From: Rhodospirillum rubrum ATCC 11170
GTDB taxonomy: Bacteria > Pseudomonadota > Alphaproteobacteria > Rhodospirillales > Rhodospirillaceae
Direction: 5' to 3'
Length of the DNA: 64,000 bases
NCBI RefSeq assembly: GCF_000013085.1
Contig: NC_007643.1
Span: 1,783,001-1,847,000 of the forward strand
Within the stretch, counting starts at the first letter, position 1. Each line of letters starts with the position of its first letter. The position numbers and the translations under genes are program-made. Positions 41,299 through 54,150 of the stretch are shown piece by piece. The notes under the pieces are model-generated. The model did not search any database. It saw only the letters and a list, made by a program, of their open reading frames with translations, and had not been told where the DNA came from.

Positions 41299-42738
41299 AT
41301 GATGACCGATCCGCTTTCCGCCAATCCGGGGTTCTTCCTGCGGCTTTCCGCCCTGTGGCGCGACATCGCCGGCGGTCGTGGCACGGGGGCGATGCCGCCG
41401 CTGTCACCGGGGTTGGACGACGATGACATGGGCGTTGTCCGCCAACAGTTGAACGCCTGCCTGGAGGGCAAGGGCGGCGTGGTGTCCGCCCATGCCCGCG
41501 CCGCCTCGCTGGGGCGGGCCTATCTCAGCTTGAACGAGGAGGGGCGCATCCGCTTTCTTGGCATTCTCGCCCGCGAGTTCTCGACCGACCATCAGGCGGT
41601 GATCGCCGCCGCCCGCGCCCTGATCGAGGCCTCGTCGGGCGGCGACACGGGCGCCATCCTGGCGGCCGAGACCGAGCTGGGGCGGACGCTGACGGCGCCC
41701 AGGCGCATTCTTCTCACCCAGTTCAACGCCTTGCCCGAAGGGGTGAAGTTTCTGGTCGATTTGCGCGGCGAACTGCTGACCCACATCAAAACCCATCCCG
41801 AACTGCGGCCGCTGGAACGGGATTTGCGCGATCTGCTGACCGCTTGGTTCGATGTCGGCTTCCTTGATCTGGAACGCATCACCTGGGAGTCGTCGGCCTC
41901 CTTCCTGGAAAAGATCATCACCTATGAGGCCGTCCACGCCATCCAAAGCTGGGACGACCTGAAAAACCGCCTTGATCATGACCGCCGGCTTTACGCCTTC
42001 GTCCATCCGCGAATGCCCCACGAGCCGCTGATCTTCGTCGAGGTCGCCCTGGTCAACGGCATCTCGGGCACCATCGGCGATCTGCTTGATCTTGAAGCGC
42101 CGCTGCTTGATCCGGCCCAGGCCGACACCGCGATCTTTTATTCGATCTCCAACGCCCAAAGCGGTCTGGCGGGGATCAGTTTTGGCAATTTCCTGATCAA
42201 GCGGGTGGTTGAAACCCTGCGCCGTGAATTTCCCGGCCTCAAGACCTTCTCGACCCTGTCGCCGATCCCCGGCTTCCGCCGCTGGCTCGACGGGGTCTTC
42301 GCCGAGGGGGATATCGGACCGATGTCGAGCGCCGAGCGCAAGGCCCTGCGCGCCGTCGATGATCGCGGCGCCAAGGGGGCGCTCAAACGCCTGATCGAAA
42401 CCGACGGTTGGTTGACCGAAGAGGGCGGGGAAGAGGCGGTGAAGGGCCCCCTGATGCGCCTGCGCGCGCGCTATCTGGCGGTCGAGCGCCGCCTGGGCAG
42501 TGGCGAGGGCGTTGAGCGGGCCTATGATCCGGTCGCCCATTTCCATCTGACCAACGGGGCGCGCGTCGAGCGCATCAATTGGCGCGGCGATTTGTCGGCC
42601 AACGGCCTGCGCCAGTCGATGGGCATGATGGTGAACTATCTCTATAAGCTCGACGAGATCGAGAAGAATCACGAAGCCTATCAGGGCAATGCCGTCGCCG
42701 CGGTCAGCGGCACGGTGAAGACTCTGCTCAAGGCCTAG
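41299..42738 (+). CDS. Malonyl-CoA decarboxylase
   Basis: 479 residues. A helical N-terminal domain is followed by the GNAT-like catalytic domain with RRLYAFVHPRMPHEPLIFVE, VALVNGISGTIGDLL, AIFYSISNAQSGLAGISFGN and KTFSTLSPIPGFRRWL. The catalytic Ser/His pair of the family lies in the FSTLSPIPGF region and near the DPVAHFHLTNGA segment. It converts malonyl-CoA to acetyl-CoA and CO2, in the cytoplasm. No malonyl-CoA synthetase (matB) is in the window. Two ATGs stand in tandem at 41299; either may serve. Confidence 0.93.
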   Translation: MMTDPLSANPGFFLRLSALWRDIAGGRGTGAMPPLSPGLDDDDMGVVRQQLNACLEGKGGVVSAHARAASLGRAYLSLNEEGRIRFLGILAREFSTDHQAVIAAARALIEASSGGDTGAILAAETELGRTLTAPRRILLTQFNALPEGVKFLVDLRGELLTHIKTHPELRPLERDLRDLLTAWFDVGFLDLERITWESSASFLEKIITYEAVHAIQSWDDLKNRLDHDRRLYAFVHPRMPHEPLIFVEVALVNGISGTIGDLLDLEAPLLDPAQADTAIFYSISNAQSGLAGISFGNFLIKRVVETLRREFPGLKTFSTLSPIPGFRRWLDGVFAEGDIGPMSSAERKALRAVDDRGAKGALKRLIETDGWLTEEGGEEAVKGPLMRLRARYLAVERRLGSGEGVERAYDPVAHFHLTNGARVERINWRGDLSANGLRQSMGMMVNYLYKLDEIEKNHEAYQGNAVAAVSGTVKTLLKA

Positions 42739-42836
42739 GGGTCGCCCGGCCGTTTGGCGGGGAGGGGTGTCAAGCCTTTTCCTTGCCAGGGCCGGTTTGC
42801 TGTGGGATAACCCGCGCTTGCCGTCGGGGACGTCGG

Positions 42837-42921
42837 GCGGGCGTGGTGGAACTGGTAGACACGCTGGATTTAGGTTCCAGTGGCTTCGGCCGTGGGGGTT
42901 CAAATCCCTTCGCCCGCACCA
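42837..42921 (+). tRNA. tRNA-Leu (UAG)
   Basis: Acceptor arms GCGGGCG and CGCCCGC pair, discriminator A and encoded CCA. The anticodon stem CTGGA/TCCAG encloses TTTAGGT with anticodon TAG. A long variable arm and the T-loop GGTTCAAATCC are present. 85 bases. Confidence 0.97.
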
Positions 42922-43071
42922 TGTCCCAAGGCTTTCAGACCGCCAGGGGTCGCCTTGTCCCGACGGTATTCGTCGCGTTCGCGCGCCCCGTTTCCGCCCC
43001 GCTCCGCTGTCCCGATATAGCGGATGGCGGGTTTCCGATTATCCACTCGCAAGGTCGTTAGAGAACAGCCG

Positions 43072-44415
43072 ATGCAGGTCACCGAAACCGTCAACGAGTC
43101 CCTCAAGCGGGAATACAAGATCGTCATCCCGGCCGCCGACATCGCCGAGCGGTCCGCCCGGCGGCTGGAGGAGCTGAAGGGTCAGATGCGCCTGCCCGGC
43201 TTCCGCCCCGGCAAGGTCCCGATGTCGATGCTGCGCCAGCGTTTTGGCAAAAGCGTCCTGGGCGAAGTCCTGGAAAAGGCCGTTCAGGAGTCGATCCGCG
43301 AGGTCATGACCAGCCATGAGCTGAAGCCGGCGACCCAGCCCGATATCGACCTGATTTCCGAGGTCGAGGAAGGCAAGGACGTCGAATTCACCCTGGCCCT
43401 GGAAGTGCTTCCCGAAATCGGCGAAACCGATTTCTCGGCCCTCGCCCTGGAGCGGGAAGTCGCCGAGGTCGCCGCCGAGAAAATCGAAGAGGCGCTGGAA
43501 ACCCTGCGTCAGCAGTCCAAGACCCACGAGCCGGTGACCGATGGTCGCGCCGCGGCCGGTGGCGATCTGGTGGTCATCGATTTCATCGGCAAGCTTGACG
43601 GCGAGGCCTTCGAAGGCGGCAGCGCCGAGGCCTATGATCTGGAACTGGGATCGAATTCGTTCATTCCCGGCTTCGAAGACCAGCTGATCGGGGCGACGGC
43701 CGGCGAGGCCCGCACCGTGACCGTGAGCTTCCCCGAGGATTATCCCGCCGCCCATCTGGCCGGCAAGGAAACCGTCTTCGACGTCACGGTCAAAGAGGTC
43801 AAGCAGGCGGTCGTTCCCGAACTGGACGACGATCTGGCCAAGGCCTTTGGCAAGGAGAGCGCCGAGGCCCTGCGCGAGGCGGTCAAGGCCGACCTTCAGG
43901 GCGAGCTTGACGAGGTCTCCAAGACCAAGCTCAAGCGCAAGCTGCTCGACGCCCTGGCCGATGGCCACGACTTCCCCGTTCCCCAGACCCTGGTGGACGC
44001 CGAGTTCGAGGGGATCTGGGCCCAGATCGAGAAGGCCAAGACCGATGGCCAGCTTGACGAGGAAGACGCCGCCAAAAGCGACGAGGATCTGCGCGCCGAT
44101 TACCGCAAGATCGCCGAGCGCCGGGTGCGTCTGGGTCTGTTGCTCGCCGATGTCGGTCAGCGCGCCCAGGTCACCGTCGCCCAGGAGGACCTCAACAAGG
44201 CCCTGATGCGCGAGTTGCGTCGCTTCCCCGGCCAGGAGGCCGCGGTGATCAACTACTACCGCAACAACCAGCAGGCGATGGACAATCTCCGCGCCCCGGT
44301 CTTCGAGGACAAGGTCTGCGCCCATATCCTGGCTCTGGCCACCGTCACCGACAAGCCGGTCAGCGTCGAGGATCTGATGAAGGATCCCGACGAGGACGCC
44401 ACGCCGACCGCCTAA
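43072..44415 (+). CDS. tig: Trigger factor
   Basis: 447 residues from ATG 43072. The N-terminal ribosome-binding domain carries GFRPGKVPMSMLRQRFG (family signature GFRxGKxP) at about 43-59. The FKBP-type prolyl isomerase domain spans about 160-245 with GDLVVIDFIGKLDG and LGSNSFIPGFEDQLIG. A helical chaperone domain follows, with the family's NYYRNNQQAM near the end. It binds nascent chains at the ribosomal exit tunnel. It precedes clpP, clpX and lon in the common alphaproteobacterial order, but a terminator separates it from clpP. Confidence 0.97.
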   Translation: MQVTETVNESLKREYKIVIPAADIAERSARRLEELKGQMRLPGFRPGKVPMSMLRQRFGKSVLGEVLEKAVQESIREVMTSHELKPATQPDIDLISEVEEGKDVEFTLALEVLPEIGETDFSALALEREVAEVAAEKIEEALETLRQQSKTHEPVTDGRAAAGGDLVVIDFIGKLDGEAFEGGSAEAYDLELGSNSFIPGFEDQLIGATAGEARTVTVSFPEDYPAAHLAGKETVFDVTVKEVKQAVVPELDDDLAKAFGKESAEALREAVKADLQGELDEVSKTKLKRKLLDALADGHDFPVPQTLVDAEFEGIWAQIEKAKTDGQLDEEDAAKSDEDLRADYRKIAERRVRLGLLLADVGQRAQVTVAQEDLNKALMRELRRFPGQEAAVINYYRNNQQAMDNLRAPVFEDKVCAHILALATVTDKPVSVEDLMKDPDEDATPTA

Positions 44416-44472
44416 GCCGCCCGCGGGCGAGAAGGCTTAAAGCCCTTCGTCGCCTCCGGCCTCTGGACAGAG

Positions 44473-44511
44473 ACGGGGCCCAGGTCCTATGTATGGACCG
44501 GGCCCCGTTTT
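44473..44511 (+). terminator. Intrinsic terminator after tig
   Basis: ACGGGGCCC pairs with GGGCCCCGT, extended inward by GGTCC/GGACC around a short loop, followed by TTTT. Confidence 0.9.
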
Positions 44512-44647
44512 CTTGCCCGCCTCCCGGAATTTTCGCCTCTGTTTCCTCGGCAGATCCCGGGAGCGTGGATGAGTGCTCCCCGGCCCCTCTCTCCGCCGGC
44601 CGTTCCGGCCACCCAATCCGCTTGCCTAGGGATAGTGAGACCTGGCC

Positions 44648-45298
44648 ATGATCGACCGTGATCCGATCGACGTATTCAATAATACCCTTGTCCCCATGGT
44701 GGTGGAGCAGACCAACCGGGGCGAGCGGTCCTATGACATTTATTCGCGCCTGCTCAAGGAGCGGATCATTTTCCTGACCGGGCAGGTCCATGATGGCGTC
44801 GCCAGCCTGATCTGCGCCCAGTTGCTGTTCCTTGAGTCGGAAAATCCGTCGAAGGATATTTCGTTCTACATCAACTCGCCCGGGGGCGTGGTGACCAGCG
44901 GCATGGCGATCTATGACACCATGCAATACATCCGCAGCCCGGTTTCGACCGTGTGCATCGGTCAGGCGGCGTCGATGGGCTCGCTGCTGCTCTGCGCCGG
45001 CGAGGCGGGTAAGCGCTACGCCACCCCCAATGCCCGGATCATGATTCACCAGCCCTCCGGCGGCTTCCAGGGACAGGCGGCCGATATCGAGATCCAGGCC
45101 CGCGAAATCCTGGCCTTGCGCGAAAGGCTGAACCGTATCTATGTCAAGCATACCGGTCAGCCGCTCGAAACCATCGAACGGGCCATGGATCGCGATAATT
45201 ACATGACGGCCGAGGAATCCCGCGCCTTTGGTCTGACCGATTCCGTCATCGAACGCCGTGCGCTGTCCGACGACGGCGACACCAAGTCTTCAAGCTAA
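44648..45298 (+). CDS. clpP: ATP-dependent Clp protease proteolytic subunit
   Basis: 216 residues. The serine protease triad is complete: Ser109 in [11 protein letters not shown], His134 in MIHQPSGG and Asp183 in MDRDNYM, with spacings of 25 and 49 as in E. coli Clp[19 protein letters not shown] forms the oxyanion and handle region. Two stacked heptamers form the degradation chamber that docks with ClpX, encoded 370 bases downstream. The first residues resemble a short propeptide region. Confidence 0.97.
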   Translation: MIDRDPIDVFNNTLVPMVVEQTNRGERSYDIYSRLLKERIIFLTGQVHDGVASLICAQLLFLESENPSKDISFYINSPGGVVTSGMAIYDTMQYIRSPVSTVCIGQAASMGSLLLCAGEAGKRYATPNARIMIHQPSGGFQGQAADIEIQAREILALRERLNRIYVKHTGQPLETIERAMDRDNYMTAEESRAFGLTDSVIERRALSDDGDTKSSS

Positions 45299-45667
45299 GC
45301 GACGGGACTTTAAAGGGGAAGGGGGCCAAGGTCCGCTTCCCCGGCCCGGCCAAAGGGCGGTCTCTTGGCCGGGGTCAATGCCGGCGCACGCGTTGCGCGA
45401 TGCCGACAAGGCCAAAAGCGCCCATCGCGGGTCCCAGTGGGGACAGGGCGATCGGCGGACCGGGGCGGGATCGATCCTTCCCGGAAACGATCGGTCGCCG
45501 GGGCCGTTTTGGCATTGTGTGGAGCTTGCGGGACCGGCTAACATACTACGGATGAATGACCGGGTCTGGTCCACTGGACGGGGAACCTGGGCTCCCGGCG
45601 GAACGGACGGTCAGGTGGACACCCTGGCCCGCGGGTCTGTCGTGGACGACGAAGGAGTGCTTTCGAG
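45299..45667. other. clpP-clpX intergenic region
   Basis: 369 bases without a convincing gene; small open frames here lack family resemblance. No clear terminator follows clpP, so clpX may be reached by readthrough as well as by its own promoter. GACGAAGGAG just before 45668 is the clpX ribosome site. Confidence 0.55.
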
Positions 45668-46936
<1,269 letters not shown>

Positions 46937-46943
46937 TATCAGC

Positions 46944-46982
46944 CACCGGGGCAAAGGGCTCTTCGCCCCGGTGTTCGATTTT
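46944..46982 (+). terminator. Intrinsic terminator after clpX
   Basis: 9-bp stem CACCGGGGC/GCCCCGGTG beginning seven bases after the stop, followed by a T-rich run TTCGATTTT. Confidence 0.7.
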
Positions 46983-47036
46983 GCCCGGCGGTCACGCCAG
47001 ATCGCCGTGCCAAGGCCGGCGCCGGTGATCGGCGGC

Positions 47037-47060
47037 CCGGTGATCGAAATGGATCACCGG
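47037..47060. other. Perfect 9-bp hairpin between clpX and lon
   Basis: CCGGTGATC pairs with GATCACCGG around a 6-base loop. It has no T run, so it is not an obvious terminator; it could be an operator-like or RNA-processing structure. Confidence 0.5.
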
Positions 47061-47171
47061 TGCGCTTCGGGCCCAGGGTCGTTAGTCTCAACTCCTTTCG
47101 CGCGGTGGTTTCAGTCTTGGGGGCGGCGGGCGTCGATCCTTCCGTCACGGCACCGATGGTGTGCTTGGATC

Positions 47172-47202
47172 CCCTTGACGCTTCTTTGAAATAGCCCCAG
47201 CT
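47172..47202 (+). promoter_or_regulatory. Sigma-32-like heat-shock promoter of lon
   Basis: CCCTTGAC (47172-47179), a 15-base spacer and CCCCAGCT (47195-47202) closely follow the RpoH consensus of CCCTTGAA and CCCCAT-type boxes. It lies about 140 bases before the lon start and no gene intervenes. lon is a known heat-shock gene in many proteobacteria. Confidence 0.55.
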
Positions 47203-47341
47203 TAAGGCCTTAGGTGGCCATTGTCCTTTGAAGGTCCTCGGGTGCTGACCAACGGCCCGCCCGACCGGGGCTTGGTCGACCGCTCCCGACGCGCCGCGCC
47301 TGACCATCGGGCGGCCGTCCGCGAACCAGAAAGGAAGGCCG

Positions 47342-49762
<2,421 letters not shown>

Positions 49763-49867
49763 GATCATCCCGCGCCCAAGGGATCGTCCCTTACCGCAAA
49801 GGATTTGATCTAAATCCCCATCCTCCTATTGGGATAGGGACTTTCCTTGAATTGATTTCGGGGGTCA

Positions 49868-49895
49868 GGGGCCCGCCACGCAAGCGGCGGGCCCC
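49868..49895. other. Strong hairpin between lon and hupB
   Basis: 10-bp stem GGGGCCCGCC/GGCGGGCCCC with an 8-base loop, 105 bases after lon. The next bases are GAACTTT, only weakly T-rich, so it may be a terminator or an mRNA 3'-end structure. Confidence 0.55.
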
Positions 49896-50030
49896 GAACT
49901 TTGGGGGGCTTGGCGCGCTTGGTCGGTTGAAACCGTCGAATGCTTCGCCAGGAACCTTTTTGGGTGGTTTTATAGTACCGCTAGACGCCCTGAAACTGGC
50001 GCAAACCAAGGATTTTTGCTGTTTGGGCGA

Positions 50031-50059
50031 TTGACGGGATGGTTTCCCGCTTCTAGACT
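50031..50059 (+). promoter_or_regulatory. Sigma-70-type promoter of hupB
   Basis: TTGACG and TAGACT are separated by exactly 17 bases and lie 73 bases before the hupB GTG. This is the best standard promoter pair seen in the window. Confidence 0.65.
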
Positions 50060-50132
50060 CCGCACCCATCCAAACGGCTGGTTCTTTTCAGATTATCGCA
50101 CTGGCCTATTAACGCAAAAAGGGGGTTGTCCC

Positions 50133-50408
50133 GTGAATAAGAATGATCTGATTGCCGCCGTCGCCGATAGCGCCGGCCTTTCCAAGGCCGATGCCGCGAA
50201 GGCCGTCGACGGGGTCTTTGACGCAATCACCGGCGCCCTGAAGGACGATCAAGAGGTTCGCCTCGTCGGGTTCGGAACCTTTGCCGTGACCAAGCGGGCC
50301 GCCACCGAGGGTCGCAATCCCCGCACCGGCGAAACCATCGCCATCCCGGCGTCCAAGCAGCCGAAGTTCAAGCCCGGCAAGGGCCTGAAGGATGCGGTGA
50401 ACGCTTGA
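50133..50408 (+). CDS. hupB: DNA-binding protein HU
   Basis: GTG start at 50133, 91 residues, the usual HU length. Helical dimerisation part MNKNDLIAAVADSAGLSKAD, then VRLVGFGTFAVTKRAA, and the DNA-gripping arm GRNPRTGETIAIPASKQPKF followed by KPGKGLKDAVN. The arm-tip Pro in NPRTG is present. HU bends and compacts chromosomal DNA. It sits behind lon as in many proteobacteria but has its own promoter and two downstream stem-loops. Confidence 0.96.
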   Translation: MNKNDLIAAVADSAGLSKADAAKAVDGVFDAITGALKDDQEVRLVGFGTFAVTKRAATEGRNPRTGETIAIPASKQPKFKPGKGLKDAVNA

Positions 50409-50445
50409 GGGCCTTTGCCTTTTAGGGCAAATCCCCTGGATCAAA

Positions 50446-50474
50446 CCGCGTTAAAGGAGCCCCCTTTAACGCGG
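50446..50474. other. Perfect 12-bp stem-loop after hupB
   Basis: CCGCGTTAAAGG pairs perfectly with CCTTTAACGCGG around AGCCC. No T run follows, so it is probably an mRNA 3'-end stabiliser or a repeat rather than the terminator. Confidence 0.7.
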
Positions 50475-50566
50475 AAATGCTGATCTGGAGTCACTATTTT
50501 AGAGTGGCCATGGCGCGGGAAGCCGGTGTTTGCTTTTCCGCTCGCCGCTCTAGATCTCGTGGGAGG

Positions 50567-50608
50567 CGGGAGGGATCGTTTGGTCGATCCCGTCTCCCGG
50601 GATTTTTT
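50567..50608 (+). terminator. Intrinsic terminator downstream of hupB
   Basis: GGGATCG pairs with CGATCCC, extended by CGGGA/TCCCG with a small bulge, then a run of six T. Lies 159 bases after the hupB stop. Confidence 0.8.
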
Positions 50609-50632
50609 CTTGCAAAGATCGGATCTGCGCTG

Positions 50633-50661
50633 TTGATCGGCGGGGAGCTTTTCGTTTAGAA
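50633..50661 (+). promoter_or_regulatory. Possible promoter of tRNA-Val
   Basis: TTGATC and TTAGAA separated by 17 bases, ending 31 bases before the tRNA. The match to consensus is moderate. Confidence 0.4.
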
Positions 50662-50692
50662 CCGCCACGCGATCGGCGATCGCGTGGTCTGC

Positions 50693-50768
50693 GGGCGGTT
50701 AGCTCAGCTGGGAGAGCATCTGGTTTACACCCAGAGGGTCGGCGGTTCGAACCCGTCACCGCCCACCA
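50693..50768 (+). tRNA. tRNA-Val (UAC)
   Basis: Acceptor arms GGGCGGT and ACCGCCC, discriminator A and encoded CCA. The anticodon stem TCTGG/CCAGA encloses TTTACAC with anticodon TAC; D-arm GCTCAGCTGGGAGAGC and T-loop GGTTCGAACCC are standard. 76 bases. Confidence 0.97.
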
Positions 50769-50776
50769 GATAGAAA

Positions 50777-50814
50777 AACCCGGCGCGGCCTTGGAGGGCG
50801 GCGCCGGGTTTTTT
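50777..50814. terminator. Terminator after tRNA-Val, bidirectional with the receptor gene
   Basis: AACCCGGCGC pairs with GCGCCGGGTT around a 14-base loop, followed by TTTT and preceded by AAA, so it can serve both the tRNA and the convergent chemoreceptor-like gene. Confidence 0.85.
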
Positions 50815-50838
50815 CATAAACCCGCCTCGAAAGCCGGC

Positions 50839-52326
50839 TTACAGGCGATAGCCCATGCGAAAGCCCCCCCAATGGCGACCCTTGACGAAGATCGGCGCGC
50901 TGGCGTCCTTCATCATGATGAAGGAGCCGCCGCCCATGTCGCGGCGGTAGGTTTGGACCAGAAAGGGCCGGGTATTGCGCCCGGCGGCCAAACCGGTGCG
51001 GTCATTGAAGATGCGGCGATTGCGGCTGTTGGCGTTGTTCCAGACCGGATCGGGGCCCTGGGGCTTTGAGAACTTTTGGTTGTGGGTGGGCAGATAGCCA
51101 TTGCGATCGACGGCGGCGCAGAACACCACCTTTTCGTTGAGGGTCAACAAAGGCTCTTGGATCGGTGGAAACAGCCGGTCGACCAGATCGGTGAAGGCGG
51201 TGGTGACCTGGGCGGGGTCGCTGCCGGGGATCGGGGTATAGACCTCGCTAAACAGCGCGGCCAAGCTGATCTGGCCGCGATCGATGGCGCCTTCAAGCGC
51301 CGCGGCCACCTGTTCGGCCGCGTCGCGCACGGCGGCGATGAAGGGGGTATCGGGGGTTTCGACGCCGCTTTCCAAGATGGTGGCGATCAGCGCCTCGCCC
51401 ACGCTCACGATCGACGAGACCCGCTGGTCGGCGCTGGCCAGATTGCGGCTGGTCGCCGAAACGCCTTCGGCCGCCTGATGGATTTCGCGGACGATATCGG
51501 CGCAGCGGTCCTTGGTGGTGGCGGTGGCGCCGGCGATTTCGTCGACATGGCGGTCAACGATGGAAATCGAGCCGCTGAAGCCCGAGACCGCCTCGTTGAT
51601 CACGGCGATGCCATTGTTGGCCTCCTGGGCGTTGGCGACGATCGTGCCGCTAGTCTCGATCAGTTCGCCGAGGCTCGAGCTAAGGGAATTGACCGTCTTC
51701 TGGATGCCGGTGGCCGCCCCCTGGGACTGGCCGGCCAGGGTTTTCACCTCCTTGGCGACGATGGCGAAGCCCCGCCCGGCATCGCCGGCATGGGCGGCTT
51801 CGATGGTGGCGTTCAGCGCCAGAAGATTGGTCTGCTGGGCGACGGTACGGATGATCGCCGAGGATTGGTTGACGCCGTCAAGGGATTGTTCGACCGTGGA
51901 CAGCCGACCGGCGATGCCGCTGACGGCGCGGGTCAAGCCTTCGATGTTCTCGATGGCGGCGCGAATGGCCTCCCCCGAGCGCCGCATGCTGTCCGAGGCG
52001 TCCTTGGTGACCGCGTTGGTCGATTGCCCGGCGTTGTCGATCCGGTCGATGGCGCCTTGGACATCCTGGGCCAGGACGACGAGGTGGGAGAACAACTCCT
52101 CCTGGCGTTTGACGAAGCGGGCGATGGTGTCGATATCGCCGGCGACATCGGCGAGATCGATCGACAGGGTTTCCACCCGGTGCAGCACATCGTTGATCAG
52201 GGCGGTCAGGGTTTCCGAGGTCGGCCCGGCGGCGCCCGGGGCACCGGAGTCCCCAAGGGGAGGGCAGGCCGGTTGGACCGGAGTCTCCGGCGATGGTTGG
52301 GCGATGGCGACGCGAAATATCCTCAC
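50839..52326 (-). CDS. Soluble methyl-accepting chemotaxis-like protein with C-terminal sensor-like region
   Basis: 495 residues and no transmembrane helix, so cytoplasmic. The signalling hairpin lies in the first half (about 130-260): [20 protein letters not shown] and [20 protein letters not shown], the core contact with CheA and CheW. A Pro-rich start precedes it. The C-terminal 170 residues resemble a PAS/Cache-type sensory module seen at the end of some soluble receptors ([68 protein letters not shown]). The order signal-then-sensor is the reverse of classical receptors. It is isolated from other che genes and sits beside the nuo operon. Confidence 0.87.
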   Translation of the reverse strand: MRIFRVAIAQPSPETPVQPACPPLGDSGAPGAAGPTSETLTALINDVLHRVETLSIDLADVAGDIDTIARFVKRQEELFSHLVVLAQDVQGAIDRIDNAGQSTNAVTKDASDSMRRSGEAIRAAIENIEGLTRAVSGIAGRLSTVEQSLDGVNQSSAIIRTVAQQTNLLALNATIEAAHAGDAGRGFAIVAKEVKTLAGQSQGAATGIQKTVNSLSSSLGELIETSGTIVANAQEANNGIAVINEAVSGFSGSISIVDRHVDEIAGATATTKDRCADIVREIHQAAEGVSATSRNLASADQRVSSIVSVGEALIATILESGVETPDTPFIAAVRDAAEQVAAALEGAIDRGQISLAALFSEVYTPIPGSDPAQVTTAFTDLVDRLFPPIQEPLLTLNEKVVFCAAVDRNGYLPTHNQKFSKPQGPDPVWNNANSRNRRIFNDRTGLAAGRNTRPFLVQTYRRDMGGGSFIMMKDASAPIFVKGRHWGGFRMGYRL

Positions 52327-53199
52327 CAGTTATTTCCTCCCTTTAAGTCTCTACCGGCTTACCCGGCGCCTTGTCCTGCGCCGCTAGAACGCGACGGGCG
52401 GCCTTTTTCGCTTCCTAAAACTGTGCCTGCCTTGGCCGGGCATTTCAAGCCCGCGAGTCGGAGCCGACCGGTCATCGTCCTGGCGGATAGACGCAAGGAC
52501 CCGCCAGGAGACGGGCCGCTTCCAGACAGAGACCTTGGCGATGTATTGTATTTGGAAGCATTCCATTTTTCGCCCGAATCCAGCCCTGTCTTAAGCGGCG
52601 AGGGACAGTTCGCGGTCTTTCGTCACGGCTCAAGGTCGATCCCCTCAAAATGATCTTGGCTGTCCCCGACCCGCTGTGAAGGGATCGGGGCGTTTCTTGA
52701 CGAAGACTTACGGGTTTGCCAGCCAACCCTGTCCTTGTTGCCGATCCATCGGCATCCCGTCGGCGCGGCGAGATCCGGGGGGGCGGGTTCTTAGCAAAAA
52801 AGATACAGCATTAAGGATTCATTATCCATCTCCGCGCAAAAGACGCTAAGCTTGTTTGGTCCTTGGGTATCGGGCTGGTCCCAAGGGGCCGGTCGCCCGC
52901 CTTTTTCCGCTCGGGGTCCGGGCGATGGCGGTGGCCGTTTCGGTAAATTATTTTTGGAATCAGGATCTTAAGGATCTTGGCTGACGGTTGGTCGAGATCG
53001 GCTCCCCCGCCGGCGCGGGGCGGATCGCCGGGGGTGTCAAAACCCTGCGCATCGCTCTGGAACCGGGGTATGCTTGGGCAGGCGACTTGACTTGGCGATG
53101 AAGCGTGGGCTACATGACCGCCATCCCTGGCGTTGGTTCGGGCACTTTCGGCAACCGGAAGCCTTCCTGACCCCTTCAGTTCTTTCAGGAGCGAAACGC
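52327..53199. other. Long intergenic region upstream of nuoA
   Basis: 873 bases. One GC-rich hairpin at 52664-52690 (CCCCGA-CCC with GGG-ATCGGGG, then a T-rich CGTTTCTT) looks like a terminator on the plus strand. AT-rich DNA at 52790-52860 could hold promoters. No open frame with a ribosome site and family resemblance is seen. The leader to nuoA has CAGGAG shortly before the start. Confidence 0.5.
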
Positions 53200-53565
53200 A
53201 TGCAGGACCTGCTCCTCGAATACCTGCCGATCCTGATCTTCATCGGCATCGCCACGCTGGTCGCCGTCGCCGCCATCGGCACGTCCTATCTTGTCGTGCG
53301 GCAGAATCCCGACAGCGAGAAAGACTCCGCTTACGAATGCGGGTTCGAGGCCTTTGATGACGCCCGCTCCAAGTTTCAGGTGCGGTTCTATCTGGTCGCC
53401 ATTTTGTTCATCATCTTCGATCTGGAAGTCGCCTTCCTGTTCCCCTGGGCGGTCAGCCTGGGCGCGATCGGCGTCTTCGGCTTCTGGTCGATGGTCGTGT
53501 TTCTTGGCGTGCTGACCGTGGGCTTCGTCTACGAATGGAAGAAGGGAGCTTTGGAATGGGAGTGA
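53200..53565 (+). CDS. nuoA: NADH-quinone oxidoreductase subunit A
   Basis: 121 residues, ATG at 53200 after CAGGAG. Three membrane helices at about 8-30, 65-85 and 92-112, with the conserved acidic loop [20 protein letters not shown] between the first two. The Cys in YECGFE is the ND3-type conformational marker of complex I. It opens the nuo operon and overlaps nuoB by 10 bases. Confidence 0.96.
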   Translation: MQDLLLEYLPILIFIGIATLVAVAAIGTSYLVVRQNPDSEKDSAYECGFEAFDDARSKFQVRFYLVAILFIIFDLEVAFLFPWAVSLGAIGVFGFWSMVVFLGVLTVGFVYEWKKGALEWE

Positions 53566-54113
53566 GCACGCCCGTGATCGTTCCGCGGGGCGGGGCGCCG
53601 GTGCCGCCGGGCCCCGATCAGGATCTGATCCTTGGTCAGGTCGCCCGCGAGATCGAGGAAAAGGGCTTCGTTCTGTCCAATGTCGACAGTCTGGTCAACT
53701 GGGCGCGCGCCGGATCGCTATGGCCGATGACCTTCGGGCTCGCCTGCTGCGCCCTGGAAATGATCCATTGCGCCTGCGCCCGCTATGATCTTGACCGCTT
53801 CGGCACGGTTTTCCGGCCCAGTCCGCGCCAGTCCGACGTGATGATTGTCGCCGGCACCCTGACGAACAAGATGGCCCCGGCGCTGCGCAAGGTTTACGAC
53901 CAGATGGCGGAGCCGCGCTGGGTGATCTCGATGGGCAGTTGCGCCAATGGCGGCGGCTATTATCACTACTCCTATTCGGTGGTGCGCGGCTGCGACCGCA
54001 TCGTGCCGGTCGACATCTATGTGCCGGGCTGCCCGCCGACCTCGGAGGCCCTGCTGTACGGGGTGTTGCAGCTGCAAAAGAAGATCAAGCGGACCGGCGC
54101 GCTTTACCGGTGA
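53556..54113 (+). CDS. nuoB: NADH-quinone oxidoreductase subunit B
   Basis: 185 residues starting inside the end of nuoA. The ligands of cluster N2 are present: the adjacent Cys pair in [13 protein letters not shown], a Cys in [14 protein letters not shown] and one in [19 protein letters not shown]2 passes electrons to ubiquinone at the junction with NuoD. A 25-residue variable N-terminus precedes the conserved core. Followed by nuoC after 37 bases. Confidence 0.97.
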   Translation: MGVSTPVIVPRGGAPVPPGPDQDLILGQVAREIEEKGFVLSNVDSLVNWARAGSLWPMTFGLACCALEMIHCACARYDLDRFGTVFRPSPRQSDVMIVAGTLTNKMAPALRKVYDQMAEPRWVISMGSCANGGGYYHYSYSVVRGCDRIVPVDIYVPGCPPTSEALLYGVLQLQKKIKRTGALYR

Positions 54114-54150
54114 CCGGTCGGCAACGCCTTAGAGTGGGGAACGGCGCGGA

